This document shows positions 24,469 through 36,600 of a DNA stretch of 64,000 bases, in pieces. The DNA lies in the NCBI GenBank assembly GCA_037013685.1, contig CM072891.1:15724501-15788500 (forward strand), given 5' to 3'. Source of the DNA: Acridotheres tristis (taxonomy: Eukaryota > Chordata > Aves > Passeriformes > Sturnidae). Under the pieces are notes generated by a model. That model worked only from the letters and a program-made list of their open reading frames with translations, was not told the origin of the DNA and searched no databases. Both the position numbers and the translations under genes were made by a program. The first letter of the stretch is position 1. Each line of letters opens with the position of its first letter.

Positions 24469-27400
24469 GGTGAATGTAATTTCTTAAGCTAAGATTCTTG
24501 GAGCCCAAAGCTCACATCATCATTTCCATGTTTCTCCATATTTTCCTATTAGCACACTTTAAATTTTTATGAGTAGGTACTTTTTCCAAACAGAAGGAGT
24601 CATATTCTGCCTAAGAAAGACTGAGAAAGCAAGTAGAAAACCTAAACCTCCTGGTGCTGCAGAGACATGAAGAGTCCTTTGACAAGAAACTGAGCTTATT
24701 AAGTAGGCAGAAATGACATTTCTATTGTAAAGATGTTCTGTATTACATAGAGGCAATTTCCTTCCATTGCTTAGACTTGCATCTGGTGTGGCTTAAGTAG
24801 AAGCATTTAAGGTCCTCAAGTCTCAGTTGCTTTACCTGTAATGTTCTTATGGAAAACAAATAACAGAAGACTCACACCAGGAGAAATCAGAGTTTGTAAG
24901 CTGTAGCTTTCATGCTTCATAACTGCATTTCTTTCTGAATTCTCTGTTGCATTTGGGAGCAAGAGTTTCAATCTTACTAGAAGACTTGTTTCAACATGCA
25001 CAGCCACTTGAGCTTGGACTTTTACATGACTCATTAGGAAAATTCGGATTAATCAGTAAAAAGAATATAACTATCCCTGGAAAAAGTATCAAGAAATTTC
25101 TAGGAATTTTTTTTTAATGTATCATATATGATTTTTCTATCTGACATTGGATAACTGTCCAAGCTAAAAACAAAAAAAAACCCAATAGATTTAAAAAAAA
25201 TGTAATGTATTGTTGCATTAAAGCTATGGCAATATGCATGTTATGTGACAGAGTAACACAATGAAGTGGTAAGGAAAATTTTCCATCATGTAAGAAAAAA
25301 ACAAAAAGAGGAATGAAATAGCTTAGATGTACTGATGGAGCACTGCTCTTTGCCATTCAATTCACAGAGTTTCCATTAGCAGTTTCACCATCTTGCAGAC
25401 AAAAAAAAAAACAGTCTGATCATCTTCTAGCAGAATATAGGACATGTGGCATGTACTCCCAGGGAAGTTATATTTTATGGCATGAAAACTTTCTCCTACT
25501 AAGTGCAGGAGCACTGCCAACAGACTTGTGACTTGACTGTTGATTCAAAGTACTACAAAATCAATTTTGGTACCATGTAATAGCAATTAGGTCTCATTTT
25601 CATATCGCCTTTAACAAAATATTAAGGGTTTACTCTGTCTACAGTGTTTTAATGTTTTAATAGACAATAATTCCTCTGTGTTCATTAACCAGAAACATTT
25701 TGTTCAAGGATTTAAAGACTTTATCTGAGAAAATAGAACTCTTTAAGATGCAACTAAGCACATTTGTAAACTGCTTTGTTAAAAAACCTAACAAGACAAA
25801 AAAAGCAACCTTTAAATTATTTTAGACTTTTTCTACAATTTCAAACATCTTGAAAGTGATTCATAAGAGCCAATTAAAAGCGAGCCTGTTGGCCCAGCAG
25901 GAGGGACTCATATATCCCTTTCACTTAATCCTCGCTGGGGTATGATGAAATGGGTAGAGGTAAAGCAAGCTTCTGGACTTAAAAGTGACAAAGTATCCAG
26001 TTACTCCTCACAGGAACTGAAGGGGAAAAATCAATTATAATGTCTGTGCATCTAAAAATATGGCTTATACCTCTGCATGGTGCATTATCATCAGAGCAGA
26101 GCAGACGAGAGAGCAAAGAGGGAATGGGAGACTGAGGAAGTGATCACCAGAGGATGCATTAGAAATTCAGCAGGCTGAACGCAATTTCAGTTAGAAAGGA
26201 AGAAAGAAAAATGTTTTGATGTTGATTCATTCATGCTTCCCCATTTGACTGGCTGTCAGGGCCATCCTCTTTGTAGCTTAGTGAGAACAGGTAGAAATTT
26301 TTATGCCTGGTTCTGATTTCTTACTGTTGAAGCAAACCAGAAATTAATCCAATAAAATCAGCCCAGAAGTACTTACACAAGATTAGTGTAAAAACCAGAC
26401 CCCTTCTATTTCTGGGACATAAATATGTAGGATTTATGTCTATTTCTTTCCGACACCCATCAAGTTTCTGGACAGAATTAATAAACGTAACTCGTAGTAG
26501 CTGATGCAGTAACTGCAAGAATTTTATTCTTGGCTACTTTCTCTTCTAAGAGGGGAGTCAGCTTTTACCTCCCCTACCTGAGGAAGATATCTATGTCTTA
26601 GTAATACTTTTTTATGAGATGTGTTTTGTTTGAGCTCTGGATGAAAGGGTGCTGGAGGTCAGTCTGTTTAATTAGCAGAAAGTAAAAGGCCTGTCCTGAT
26701 AATTATACCTACTCTTTGCTTATGAGCACTGCAAGCACTGTCTGCAAAGTAATGACAGAGCTTCTGCTCTCCCTGTGCTGCAGTCAACTGCACTTTGCTA
26801 CTACTCTTTAACTCACTCTGGAGAGAGTGTGGGCAATTCATATAAAAAATTCAAGAGATGCCTTTCTGTGATGGCCAGAAAAGGCATAAGTAGTTATTTT
26901 AGGTATCTACACCTTTCCAGTTAAAGCACACTTCATTTTCAGCACACTGCCACGGTAGTAGAAGATGCTGAAGTGTTGCTTATCACTGCTGGCTACTAGA
27001 TCTTGTTTCATGTGATTTTGGGAATTCTTAAAGAGAATATCACCCTGTTCGTCTTCGACATAGTTTGTCTCCCCTTTTCACACTTCATTCACCCCTCATC
27101 TGCAAAAAAGAAAAGCTTGTTACCTTCAAAAACATAGCACAGAGAAACCCCTTCTCACTGAAAAGAGACTGCTAAACCAAGGCCTTTTAAAGGCAGAGTA
27201 CAAGGCTGCTGAACTGCAGCTCTGAAGAACCAGCAGCTGCCTTGAAATACTGTGCTTGTGGCCAAACTGCCATAAATGTCTGCTTTTCCACTGACTTAAT
27301 TGGCACTTCACCCCAGCAGAGCAGGATTCATTCTTTCACATTTTTCCTTTCAGACAGAAGGGAAAGACTCTATTAGCTGCTTTGACGTAAACCAAACCTT

Positions 27401-28430
27401 TAGTCAGTTAACAGGACCTATCAGTTTGCTCAGTTCACCTAGTTCAGGCAAAATCAGAAAAAAAACTTCAACTCCTTCTAGTGCATTAACTGAACTGCAG
27501 ACAGCTGTCAATAGAAAATATCTGAATCTGTATTTGACAAATATTTTGGACTTTAGCAGTAGGGCCACAACTGAAAAGACAGGCAAGTCCCCCTCCATAG
27601 GCATGCTTGTTGTGAGAAGTATCTTCTTATAATATGTTTACAAGAATTTCAATTCAACAACCATTTTTTCCCCAAAGTCTGTGCTTTTGAACTAATAGAA
27701 ATATTTCAGTTGTCATATGTTTATATTGGATAACATTATTCAGAGACAAGATTCTGACCAACCAATAGCAATGCTAGAAACTATGCAAAAACACTTCTAA
27801 GCGAGATTTGTGGTTTTAAAAGCTTAAGAGGAACAATGTCTTCATTTGAAGTCGATTACTACAGTTTAAAGCTCTATTGGGCTAGACAATTTGGTATTTA
27901 ATATAAGAAGACTGGACAGAGATCCTCTAAAATAAAATGCTTATTTCACTGTGGCTTTTGAATCATGTGAGATTCTCCTGAGACCATTTTCTAACTTTTA
28001 CTTACCACAGGAAGACAAAACAAAACTAAACCTCAAAAGGTAAACATTAACAACCGTGTGTAGGGGTAAATGTCTGAAACTGAACCAATGAACCTTCAAG
28101 CAGAGCCTGCTGCTTGCTAGCTGCAACTCTTGTGAACTCCTTGCAAATTTTCAAAACACCTGGTCTGAAGAAAAGTGGCATGCCCCAAATCCTCCAGTTA
28201 ACATAGACATGAAATGCAGGAGGCTGCTCTCGCTCTGTATTATTTAGCTTGGGAAAATGTAGAGCTATAAAGAAGAACATGTGGTGGAAAATCAGTTCCC
28301 GAATGAAGCAATCTTCACAAGAAAAAGGGAACCTGAAAAGAAGGCAGTGAAGATTGTAGCTGAAGGAAAGATCCTGGAAGTGGAGGAAGACCCTTAAGTT
28401 CAGACAGTTTCATGGAGACAAACACTAGGC

Positions 28431-28835
28431 ATGGAGAAAACTGCTGGGGGCCAGGCAGGGGCTGCTGATGCCCAAGACAGGTGACAGCAAGCAGGAGCTG
28501 CCAGGACTGTGCCTGACCTTCCTGCTGGGAAGTGCAGACCCAGCAAGCCAGGGAAGAGTGAATACATGGCATCATCAAGCCAAATAAAACCTCGAATCTT
28601 GTTGACTATTAATTAATGCCTCAGTGCCCAGCTCCCCTGTGGGCTGTGATTTATTCCACCCCTCCCAGAGCAGAGGCAGTGTCAGGAATGGGATGCAGTG
28701 AGCCTGGCTGAGATGGCACCAGGGGATTGTGGCAGTGTCTCCGGGCAGGTGGCAGGTGCTCAGCTCACCACCTTGCTGGGCTCTGTGGATCCTGGCAGGG
28801 AGAATCACTGGGGATCTGACAGGCTGCTAACCACA
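28431..28835. other. GC-rich block of unknown origin
   Basis: These ~400 bases are clearly richer in G and C than the sequence on either side, with many CAGG, CTGG and CAGC words. An AATAAA occurs at about 28,584 on the plus strand ('caagccaaataaaacctcg'). The composition recalls the GC-rich LTRs of this window, but I found no convincing TG...CA termini or duplication. The minus-strand frames (87 codons at 28,315-28,578 and 77 codons at 28,575-28,808) show no domain. It could be an unclassified LTR, a decayed CpG-poor promoter, or a retrocopy remnant. Confidence 0.4.
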
Positions 28836-30868
28836 GGGACTCTGGGCCAGCAAGCACAGTTGTTGGGCTCTTAATTCAGTGCATTTGTCTGCATAAAAAA
28901 GTGATGAAAAATGGATGCTGGTCTCCAAGCTGATCATAGAAAACAAAGCAGAATGAAACCCACCTCCTGGTGCCATCCATATTAGTAAGCACATAAATAT
29001 TTCAGTCTTCAGTATCATTTACTTTAGAATTTGTGTCCACTGTTGACTTCTCAAGAGGCACCTTCTCCTTTTAGGTGACCAACTCAAATTTTCAAATAGG
29101 ACAAACTGTGAGGTGGTATTGCTCAGAATTTATACAGAGGGTTATATTTTGCTAGTCACACATGTAGATGTGGAAAGTAGAAGTAACAGAGAAATTTTGG
29201 ATTGGTAAACATAAATCCACAGCATCCATATATGGAATGAGTGGAGATGACCTGGATTAATTCAAGCATTGAATAAAATTTAAAACCAAGAAAGGAGGAA
29301 CAGACGAAAGATGAATTATTTGTCACATGGATGAATACATTAGGAAGTTGCCTAATGTAGGCGTGTTTTCAGAAATTAGAAAGCAAATACATCCAGAAGG
29401 GTTTCATGAGCCATAATTCTCTTAAGAAAAATTAAATTGAGAAGTGCAAGTGCAATTCTATTCTGTGGCTTAATATATTTTCTCTGTATGTAGGGAAGCA
29501 TAAGTCTTGATCATTTGATGTCCCTTGATGTTTTAATGATTTCTTGTTTTGTCTCTAATATTTCATTCTTTGTTGTGCATATCCACTTGGTTTTTTTCTA
29601 CTTTAGGACTACATAAAAGTTACAATTGTTTTGATTTGTAAGCAGTTGGCTGTAAAAACTCCCCTGGCTGATATTTTTGGAATTGCCTTATGTTTTCTAA
29701 GCTATAAAAGCATATCTGTAAAAAACATGTCTGGGTCAGACATGACCATCAGTATTTAAGATTCTGCCATGTGTTTATGCCCATGACCACAGCTTTACAG
29801 GATGATCCCAAGATCATTTACTTGAACCCCTCCACAGATTATTGCAAGGAAAGAAAATATTAAACCCATTATGTCAGAATCAAGGTGATTTAATGGTGAG
29901 TTTGGTAACAGCTCCTCTTAATATTTTTTCTGTGCCTCAGAGACGAGGAATTTAGGTGCATTGCCTCAGGGAGGATTATTCGATTTTTAGAGTGCTAGTA
30001 TGCATCACAATTTCCCCTTTTCTGTCTCCTATTTAGTCACAGGAAGAATGGTGTCCCCATTCTTAGAGAGGAGGGCAAAGTGTTTAAATAATAAGCAGTG
30101 GGAAATTAGTTTATGATTCAACAGAAAGTTTGGAATCTGTGCTAGGGAGCCAAAAGCAGATTAGCTATATCCTTAACAGTAAATATTACCATAGAAACTG
30201 AAGGAATACTTGCTAGCTGCTAGAAGCAGAGACATAGGACTTATTTCAATTTTGGGGAGCTTTTTACTATAAAAATCCTTGCAGTTTCAGCAGAAGCAGT
30301 ATCTATATTCCCCTGAGATTTATGCCTTTATTTTACATTTTCTTCTTTGTGATGTACTAACCTCTATAAACTTCCCCGGCCTGCAGAAGCATTCTAACTT
30401 CAATTCATTACTTCATCATAATAAAACTTATTTCAAGGTACATTAGGCTTCTCTAGGCAGAACACTAATATGATACATTTGTTTCAAACAAATAGAAAAA
30501 AAAGTGGAGATGGGAGGGACATTTTTTCATTCAGCACTCAGTGAACTGAGACTGTCTCAAAAATCTCCTGTTGGGTTCAGAGCTAGTACCTGAGTCATGA
30601 ACTGCTTAAAATGGATTGAAAGAGTAGGAAGAAAGTGATTCATAGAGTTTTAAAGAAGAAGCTGATGTCAGAAAAATATATCAAGAAAAACAAAACAATT
30701 CCAAAGAAAATATATCAGGGAAATTTCACTTGACAGTTTTTTCCTGGTAATTTCAGGAATATATGGCAGAGCCCTCAAAAGAGTACAGTGTATTTATACA
30801 CATGTACAAGAATTGAGGTGATCATCTCCCTTCTGTCTTTTCTCTAATTTTTACAAAACCAAACAAAA
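28836..30868. other. Unique AT-rich non-coding stretch
   Basis: I see no gene, transposable element or notable simple repeat. Open frames are 63 codons or fewer. Confidence 0.6.
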
Positions 30869-31195
30869 TGCCATGGTTTAACCCCAACTGACAACTAAGT
30901 ACCAGGCAGCCACTTCCTCAATCTCCACCACATCCAGTGGGATGGGGAAGAGAATTGGAAGAAAAAGGTAAAACCCAAGGTTTGAAATAAGAACATTACT
31001 AATACTAGTACTAATACTAGTACTAATATTAGTACTACTAATACTAATACTAATACTAATACTAATACTAATACTAATACTAATACTAATACTAATACTA
31101 ATACTAATACTAATACTTATACAGGAGAATAAAAGCCAAGAAAAACAACTGATGCATAAAACAATACTGATGTGCACCAGCATTGCTGAAGTTCA
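30869..31195 (-). mobile_element. ERVL-type LTR fragment, antisense
   Basis: The left end 'tgccatggtttaaccccaac', then 'tgacaactaagtaccaggcag', then 'cacatccagtgggatgggga' matches the antisense start of a widespread avian ERVL-type LTR: TGTCATGGTTTAACCCC, AACTAAGCACC-CGCAGCC, CCAGTGGGATGGGG. It continues 'gaattggaagaaaaaggtaaaac' (shown as gaattggaagaaaaa, ggtaaaac) and 'aaataagaac', again in family order. The element is on the minus strand, so its sense 3' terminus is at the left. Only about the last 330 bases remain and the sense 5' part is lost. The TAATAC array lies where other copies carry a short (TAATAA)-like run. No internal viral genes are present. Confidence 0.85.
30997..31121. repeat. 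(TAATAC)n hexanucleotide microsatellite in LTR
   Basis: About 20 tandem six-base units, interrupted near the left end by TAGTAC and TATTAG variants, then nearly perfect from 31,036 onward. On the minus strand the repeat reads (ATTAGT)n and encodes alternating Ile-Ser in a 101-codon open frame, a low-complexity artefact. The array sits within the ERVL-type LTR and probably expanded from a short TAATAA-like run there. Confidence 0.95.
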
Positions 31196-33185
31196 AGTAA
31201 ATCATAAAGGAATGATTTAAATCATAGGAATGATTTATGTAAGCTGATGAAGGATAGCTTCAAATACATAGAAAACTGTGTTGGATGCCACTGGAGCACG
31301 ATAATTTTCCTAGTCCAAAATATCATTTTTAAGAGTACATTAGTACAAAATTAAATGAGGACATTCAGACCATGAAAACAATTTGTTAGCTAAAATTCTG
31401 TACTGCATAAATTTTTGAATGGAACAAAAAAAAGGAATCATACATTACAGAACCCTTGGCAATGTGAAAGTTAAATAGTCCCTTCAGTTAGGAAATCTAT
31501 CCCCATCTTTCAGTGCTATGATCTAAACTGAATGCTCCTGCCTAAATATCCATGTATCTATGGTAATAAAAGATGAGAACTTTCTCAGAAACATGAATTA
31601 ATGTCACTGTCCAGGACAGCTGGGTGAAAAAGGAAATGCCAAGCATATGGCTCAACTAGGCAGCAAATTTATTAATGTAATTTATCAGGCATCTCCTACA
31701 CATTATTTTTACACTGCAAATACAGTGCAACTATTACAAGGACAGTGTCAGCCCATTTTTGGACTCTCTTTCCCTAATCACTTGTAGTTGCAAGAATTAG
31801 AAAAGGGAAGCATTTTTATGTCAAAGATAAGCAAATTCAACCCATTTGTAAAAATATTCCTCTTAGTGAATTTTCAGTTTTAGCTTCTCAGGAGGCATTT
31901 CATCATGTAAATATCTATATAATGCACAAGAAAGTTCTGTCTAGTAAATCACAGCAGCTCAGACCTAACCCCTTGATCAACTGCCTTAAATTCCTGACTT
32001 GTTTATAAATATTTTTTAAAAAAATAAATAAATAAAAGCTCCTTTCTACTTAGGCAAAAATTCCGAATCCGTATCCCATTGCTCCTTTTTGTTCTTCCTC
32101 TTACAAAATACTAGGAACAGGATGCCCAAGAACTGAGGCATAACTTCTTGTCAGTCCATTATTTTCAATTCTTCAGTGCATGGCACTGGAGGTACCTTTA
32201 GAAGAGATACGACTCTCTTTGCTTTATTCTTGGGGTAAGTTTTTGAAAAGGTGAACATCAACTAAAAAAACTTCAGTTAAAAAAGTTTACATTGCATGCC
32301 TACATGTTTTATAATTTTACATGACTAGAATCTCGTGTTAGGGAAAAAAAGTTTTGTGTGTGTGACATTCGCAAATCACATCAAGTGAAATACTAGTGAA
32401 AAACATGATTTTTACATACAGTAGCTGTCAGCTTATGGCATATTTGATATCTCATAGCAGTAGAGGAAAAGGAGGTGAAGTATTCCATAATCACCTTCTT
32501 ACACAGTTGCCACCAAGCTGCCCCTGTGGATTGTGTAGAGGATCAGTAGATGCACTGACTTCTGTGAAATGCAATCTCACCTTCGGTTTGGAAGCAAAAC
32601 AGAGACGTACAGAGACACAAATTCTCCAGCCATCCACCTCCATTCTTTTTAATTGAATGCTTATGTGCATTGGTCTCTCAGCACTCTACTGATAACAAAA
32701 CTCCTTTTAACTCTCTAAGCTATGAACTCTGTTTCCAAAGACGCTGCATCTTCACTGGGATTCGTCTTCAAAAACAATCATGGTTTAAATTTTTCCCCTT
32801 TTCTTCTCTAGCCCAGTGTAACGCTCCAAAGATTTTTCTTTCAGTTTACTAAAGAGGCAGAAAGACGTTTCTCTATTTCTCTTTTCCCTCCCCTTTATTG
32901 AGATAAACTTGAGTGGCAGCCAGTTGAGGGGATTAAAATGGGACAAAAATAACTTCAGATCAAACATTTAACTGATATCTTTCCTCCTAGATTATCAACA
33001 GAAGATGTGAATATATGTTTTTGGATAAGTCACTGTTCAGCAAGCCATCTGCTTTTGATTGCAAAGTGACTGTAAAAAATTTAATAACTTGTAACACCTA
33101 GCAAATTCACTTCAAAAAAACCTAGGAATGGCTATGGTGCTAGATAAAAAGTTGCTATTTATTATTTAAATTAAGTCTATGTTAA
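31196..33185. other. Unique AT-rich non-coding stretch
   Basis: No gene or recognisable transposon. A short (AAAT)n tract lies at about 32,017-32,037. Open frames are 86 codons or fewer, with no domain. Confidence 0.6.
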
Positions 33186-33640
33186 AAAAATAAATGACCA
33201 TACTTCACTGCTGCGTGCAAGCCTCATGCTGTGCAGAGAAGCCCTGACACAGTGTAGGTCAAGCAGGAGCAGCACCTGGATCTCAGGAGAGCTGGGCTTG
33301 TCCTGAGCTAAGGAGTCACACACAGGGAGTGGGAGCCAAGAAAAGGGACCTTTCACTGCAGCCCTGGCCCTTGTTCCCCCCAGCATGTGTCCCCACTGTG
33401 TCCTTCACCAGGCATAAGTGGGGTTTTGGCTAATGGGACAGCTGGCTGTCCTGCACTGGGCAGCTCCAGCTGCTCCCAAGGGCATGGGAGCCATCACTGC
33501 CTGCCAAACACTCCACTTGGAGGAGTGTAGGGTGCCCTGCATGAGCCTCTTTGAAAATAGGGTGGCCATGGCCACGGGAGAGCCATTGGGGCAGTCACCT
33601 GCTGGTGATAATGAAATTATTTCAGTCTCTATGCACTGAG
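33186..33640. other. GC-rich block of unknown origin
   Basis: About 450 bases have markedly higher GC than the flanks, with words such as 'agctgctcccaagggcatgg' and 'tggccatggccacgggagag'. Open frames run through both strands (116 codons on minus at 33,405-33,755, 73 on plus at 33,418-33,639), as often happens where stop codons are rare by composition. No protein family, LTR terminus or CR1 motif is recognisable. A decayed LTR, an ERV internal fragment or a short retrocopy are all possible. Confidence 0.4.
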
Positions 33641-36600
33641 CCCAGCCTATAGCTTCATGTGTTCTCACCAATGGAGTTGAATGGGTCTGAGGTGAACACA
33701 CAGCAAAAACAAAAGAAGCTGAAAGAGGGAAGAAAGGAGGTGTTTCTCTAAGCATTTCTTTATCTGTTCTCTTTTTTGCTTCAATACCAGAATCAGTAAA
33801 TAGATGTTAACACTAAATTAATAGCCAACAGCACCCATGACATACATATTTTGTGTGATTACAAGGCAGAGCTCGGTTGTGAACTCTTGGACAAATATTG
33901 GAGAACAATGGAGTGAAAAAATTTGCGTGTACATCGCAGAGAATGGATCAAAGTTTCTGGAGTTTCTTGTCTGAATAGGCAATCAGTCTGTGGGAACATG
34001 CTGCCACCCAGCTGTAAGGGACACGGTGTGTCCTGCTCATGTGTCACTACCTGATGGCAGCAGTGAGTTTAAGGTGCTCATCCAACAAAGGCTTACTCAT
34101 GTATTTAGTTTTCACATAGTAGGTAAATTCTGTCTGTGCTATAATCAATGGGAGCTTTGCCAGAGTCCTAACAAGGGCTGGGTTTTCACCTTGAAGTCAG
34201 CAGTATTACTTTCAAGGTGTAAAGATAATTATGTGAGTAAACCTAGGGAGGGCTAGAATCAAATTTATTCATGGTGCCTTACATTAATTTATGGATTGAT
34301 CTTGGAGTTGCTACATTTCAGTTACTGTATAGTTTGTTTTATCACATTGGTTTGTAAATGCACAGAATAATGCTGAGACTAAAGGTGAATTAGCAAAGGT
34401 TTTAAATTGCCCATAAAATTGCAATTACACACAATTTTGTACTCAGGGTTTACTTACAGAATGGACAGGTGAAAAATACAAAAAGGATTCTGTGTTTCAA
34501 TACACGAGACATAACTTGGTCATATTTAAACATAACATCTATAAATAATTCACATGTTAGAAATGGGTAATGCTACTCATTAACTGTCTTTATCCATTTC
34601 AGAAGGGAAACTAATTTGCTAGATTTGTGTTCTTTTAGTTCATGTAGGAGATAAAATGTAATTTCTATGGTAGATAATAAAAGTTTCCTCTGAAGGAGAA
34701 AAAGCAGATGTGGATCATGAATGATGTTGTTTGTATACTGAAATCTGGTGTAGTAATTCTCTATGACTTTGTGAAAGCAAAATGTCACTCAGTGCCTTTA
34801 AAAATGAGTGTAAATGTAAAAAAAGTTCAGCTTGACCACATTTAAATGGAGTTACAGCTGTCGAATCCTGATTAGGAACTTTTTCAGACAATTGTGATTA
34901 TAAAATATTTCACTAATGTTGTTAATGTTTTCTATTTGGTTTAGATTACCACCAGATCCAGATGTGCTAGTTGTGCTAGGAGCAAGAAAGTGTCCTTCCC
35001 TATGATCTTCAGCAGCAATAACCTCAGCTGTTATTCATTTCCTCCTTCCCCTTTTGCCCTGCTTCAGCTGCCTGTGCTGTGCCTCCCTTCTTCCCCAGAT
35101 ACCCCGTGCACTCATCTTTCAGCATCCATTCTGCTCAGAAGTATTCCACCTAACTGTGGGAAGGTACAAATGTTGGGGAAAAAAGTGAACTTCACCGAAT
35201 TGGTGACTTCCTGCAGCTGCAGTATTAAAATCAGCAGTGCCTTTCGTGTTCCAGAGAAGCTGATCACCAGCAGTGATCACATGAAGCATATTCCACGAGG
35301 AGAGTGCAGCCTGATGGCGAGCTGAAAGCTCGTGTGTCAAAGTCAATTCATCTTTGAGAATTTTAGGCCACACAGCAAAGTGGATTAAGGAACTCGGCCA
35401 TCAACAAAGGCTCTGGCAAATCCACAGCCTGTCAGCAGTTTCTCAGCTGTGCCTCAGCTGAGCTGAAAAGAAAGGAATTGATGGTAAATCAATAGCGCTC
35501 AATTGTCATTTGCAATATTGCATAATGGCAACACTGAACAGCCAAGCTATTAGTGATAGTTATAAGCTTTGAGGAAAGCATAGAGTAGATGTAACTTCCT
35601 GGAAATAGATTCTAATTGTCCATGTGTTTGGCCATTAAATTTTTCCTTTCCTGCTGATTTTCCAATATACACGAGAAGGGGATTGCCCTTTCACACTGCA
35701 ATGAAGTCACAAATACAGATGTGACTCTGTATGGGCTCCCCAGTTCATTTCAAGGTATTAAGGCACTACTAATAATTCTCTCAGACGAAAATGTAAACAG
35801 TTATAGTATTCATGTATCTATGGACATCATTACGAGAGGATTATAATTTTCTTTGTCAGTTTAGACATTATACAGAAGAAGAGATCATAGCAATGCATTG
35901 TTCATGTGGCCATATGTCTGTGATGCAATGTTATCTTTGAGGTAAAGAGCAGGGCTGGAGCTCCCCTTTGCACTCCATCTTTAGCTGCCAAATATTAAAT
36001 GTTTGTTTGCTAAATGAGATGCTTGAAAAATATGTTTCTGTGTCTCTTGACTGATAGTTTCATAGATACAAGATTTCATTGGCCTAGTGCATCCTGATAT
36101 CTGAAGGACTTTATTGTAGTTTCTCTGTGAGATATAAAATCAATGAATTCTCACCTGGGTACACTTTTATATGAAAGTTTTAATATATACATCAGATAGG
36201 AATTGTTAATGTACAGCTTCCAATTTCTCACATCTTTTCTCTGTTGCAGCACTGTGCCCTAGGTTTCTTCCCTCCATTCTTCTTATGAATATATATTTGC
36301 TTTGTCATCTTGCCTCCTATCTTGAAGAGAGATCCATCTTGATGAGCCATATACCCAAATGAGCTTGTGCATAACATGCCACAATCAGTCATTTACAGCT
36401 TAAAATTTCACATCCTTTATAGAAAAACATTTTTGCGATATTTCTAACTAAAGTAGCGCCTTTTTTTCAATTCATTCTTAGACTCTGATAAGCACAGAAG
36501 AGGAAACTCGAATGAATTTTGTGTTTCTTAGCTGTCTATTGTATATCAAGCACAGAAATACACATACACACACACACACACACATCCACCCCAACTTTAA

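Larger units (their letters stand above)
22392..28430. other. Long unique AT-rich stretch
   Basis: About 6 kb without a supported gene or transposon. Small AT-rich repeats lie at 23,449-23,463 and 24,439-24,468. The stretch at 25,870-26,250 is unusually free of low-complexity sequence and looks like vertebrate conserved non-coding DNA, though this was not tested. At 27,300-27,632 a 110-codon frame follows a splice-acceptor-like 'tttttcctttcag' (ends 27,352), but the peptide is not recognisable and it is not called as an exon. Confidence 0.5.

Noticed and set aside
30997..31121. Regularly spaced repeat considered as a CRISPR array
   Set aside because: The units are six bases in direct tandem with no spacers, inside a vertebrate LTR. 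It is a microsatellite.
30878..31183. 101-codon minus-strand frame with (Ile-Ser)n
   Set aside because: It is the translation of the (TAATAC)n microsatellite within an LTR. Six-base repeats stay open in frame by default.
33405..33755. 116-codon minus-strand frame
   Set aside because: It lies in a GC-rich block where several frames on both strands are open. The peptide has no recognisable family.
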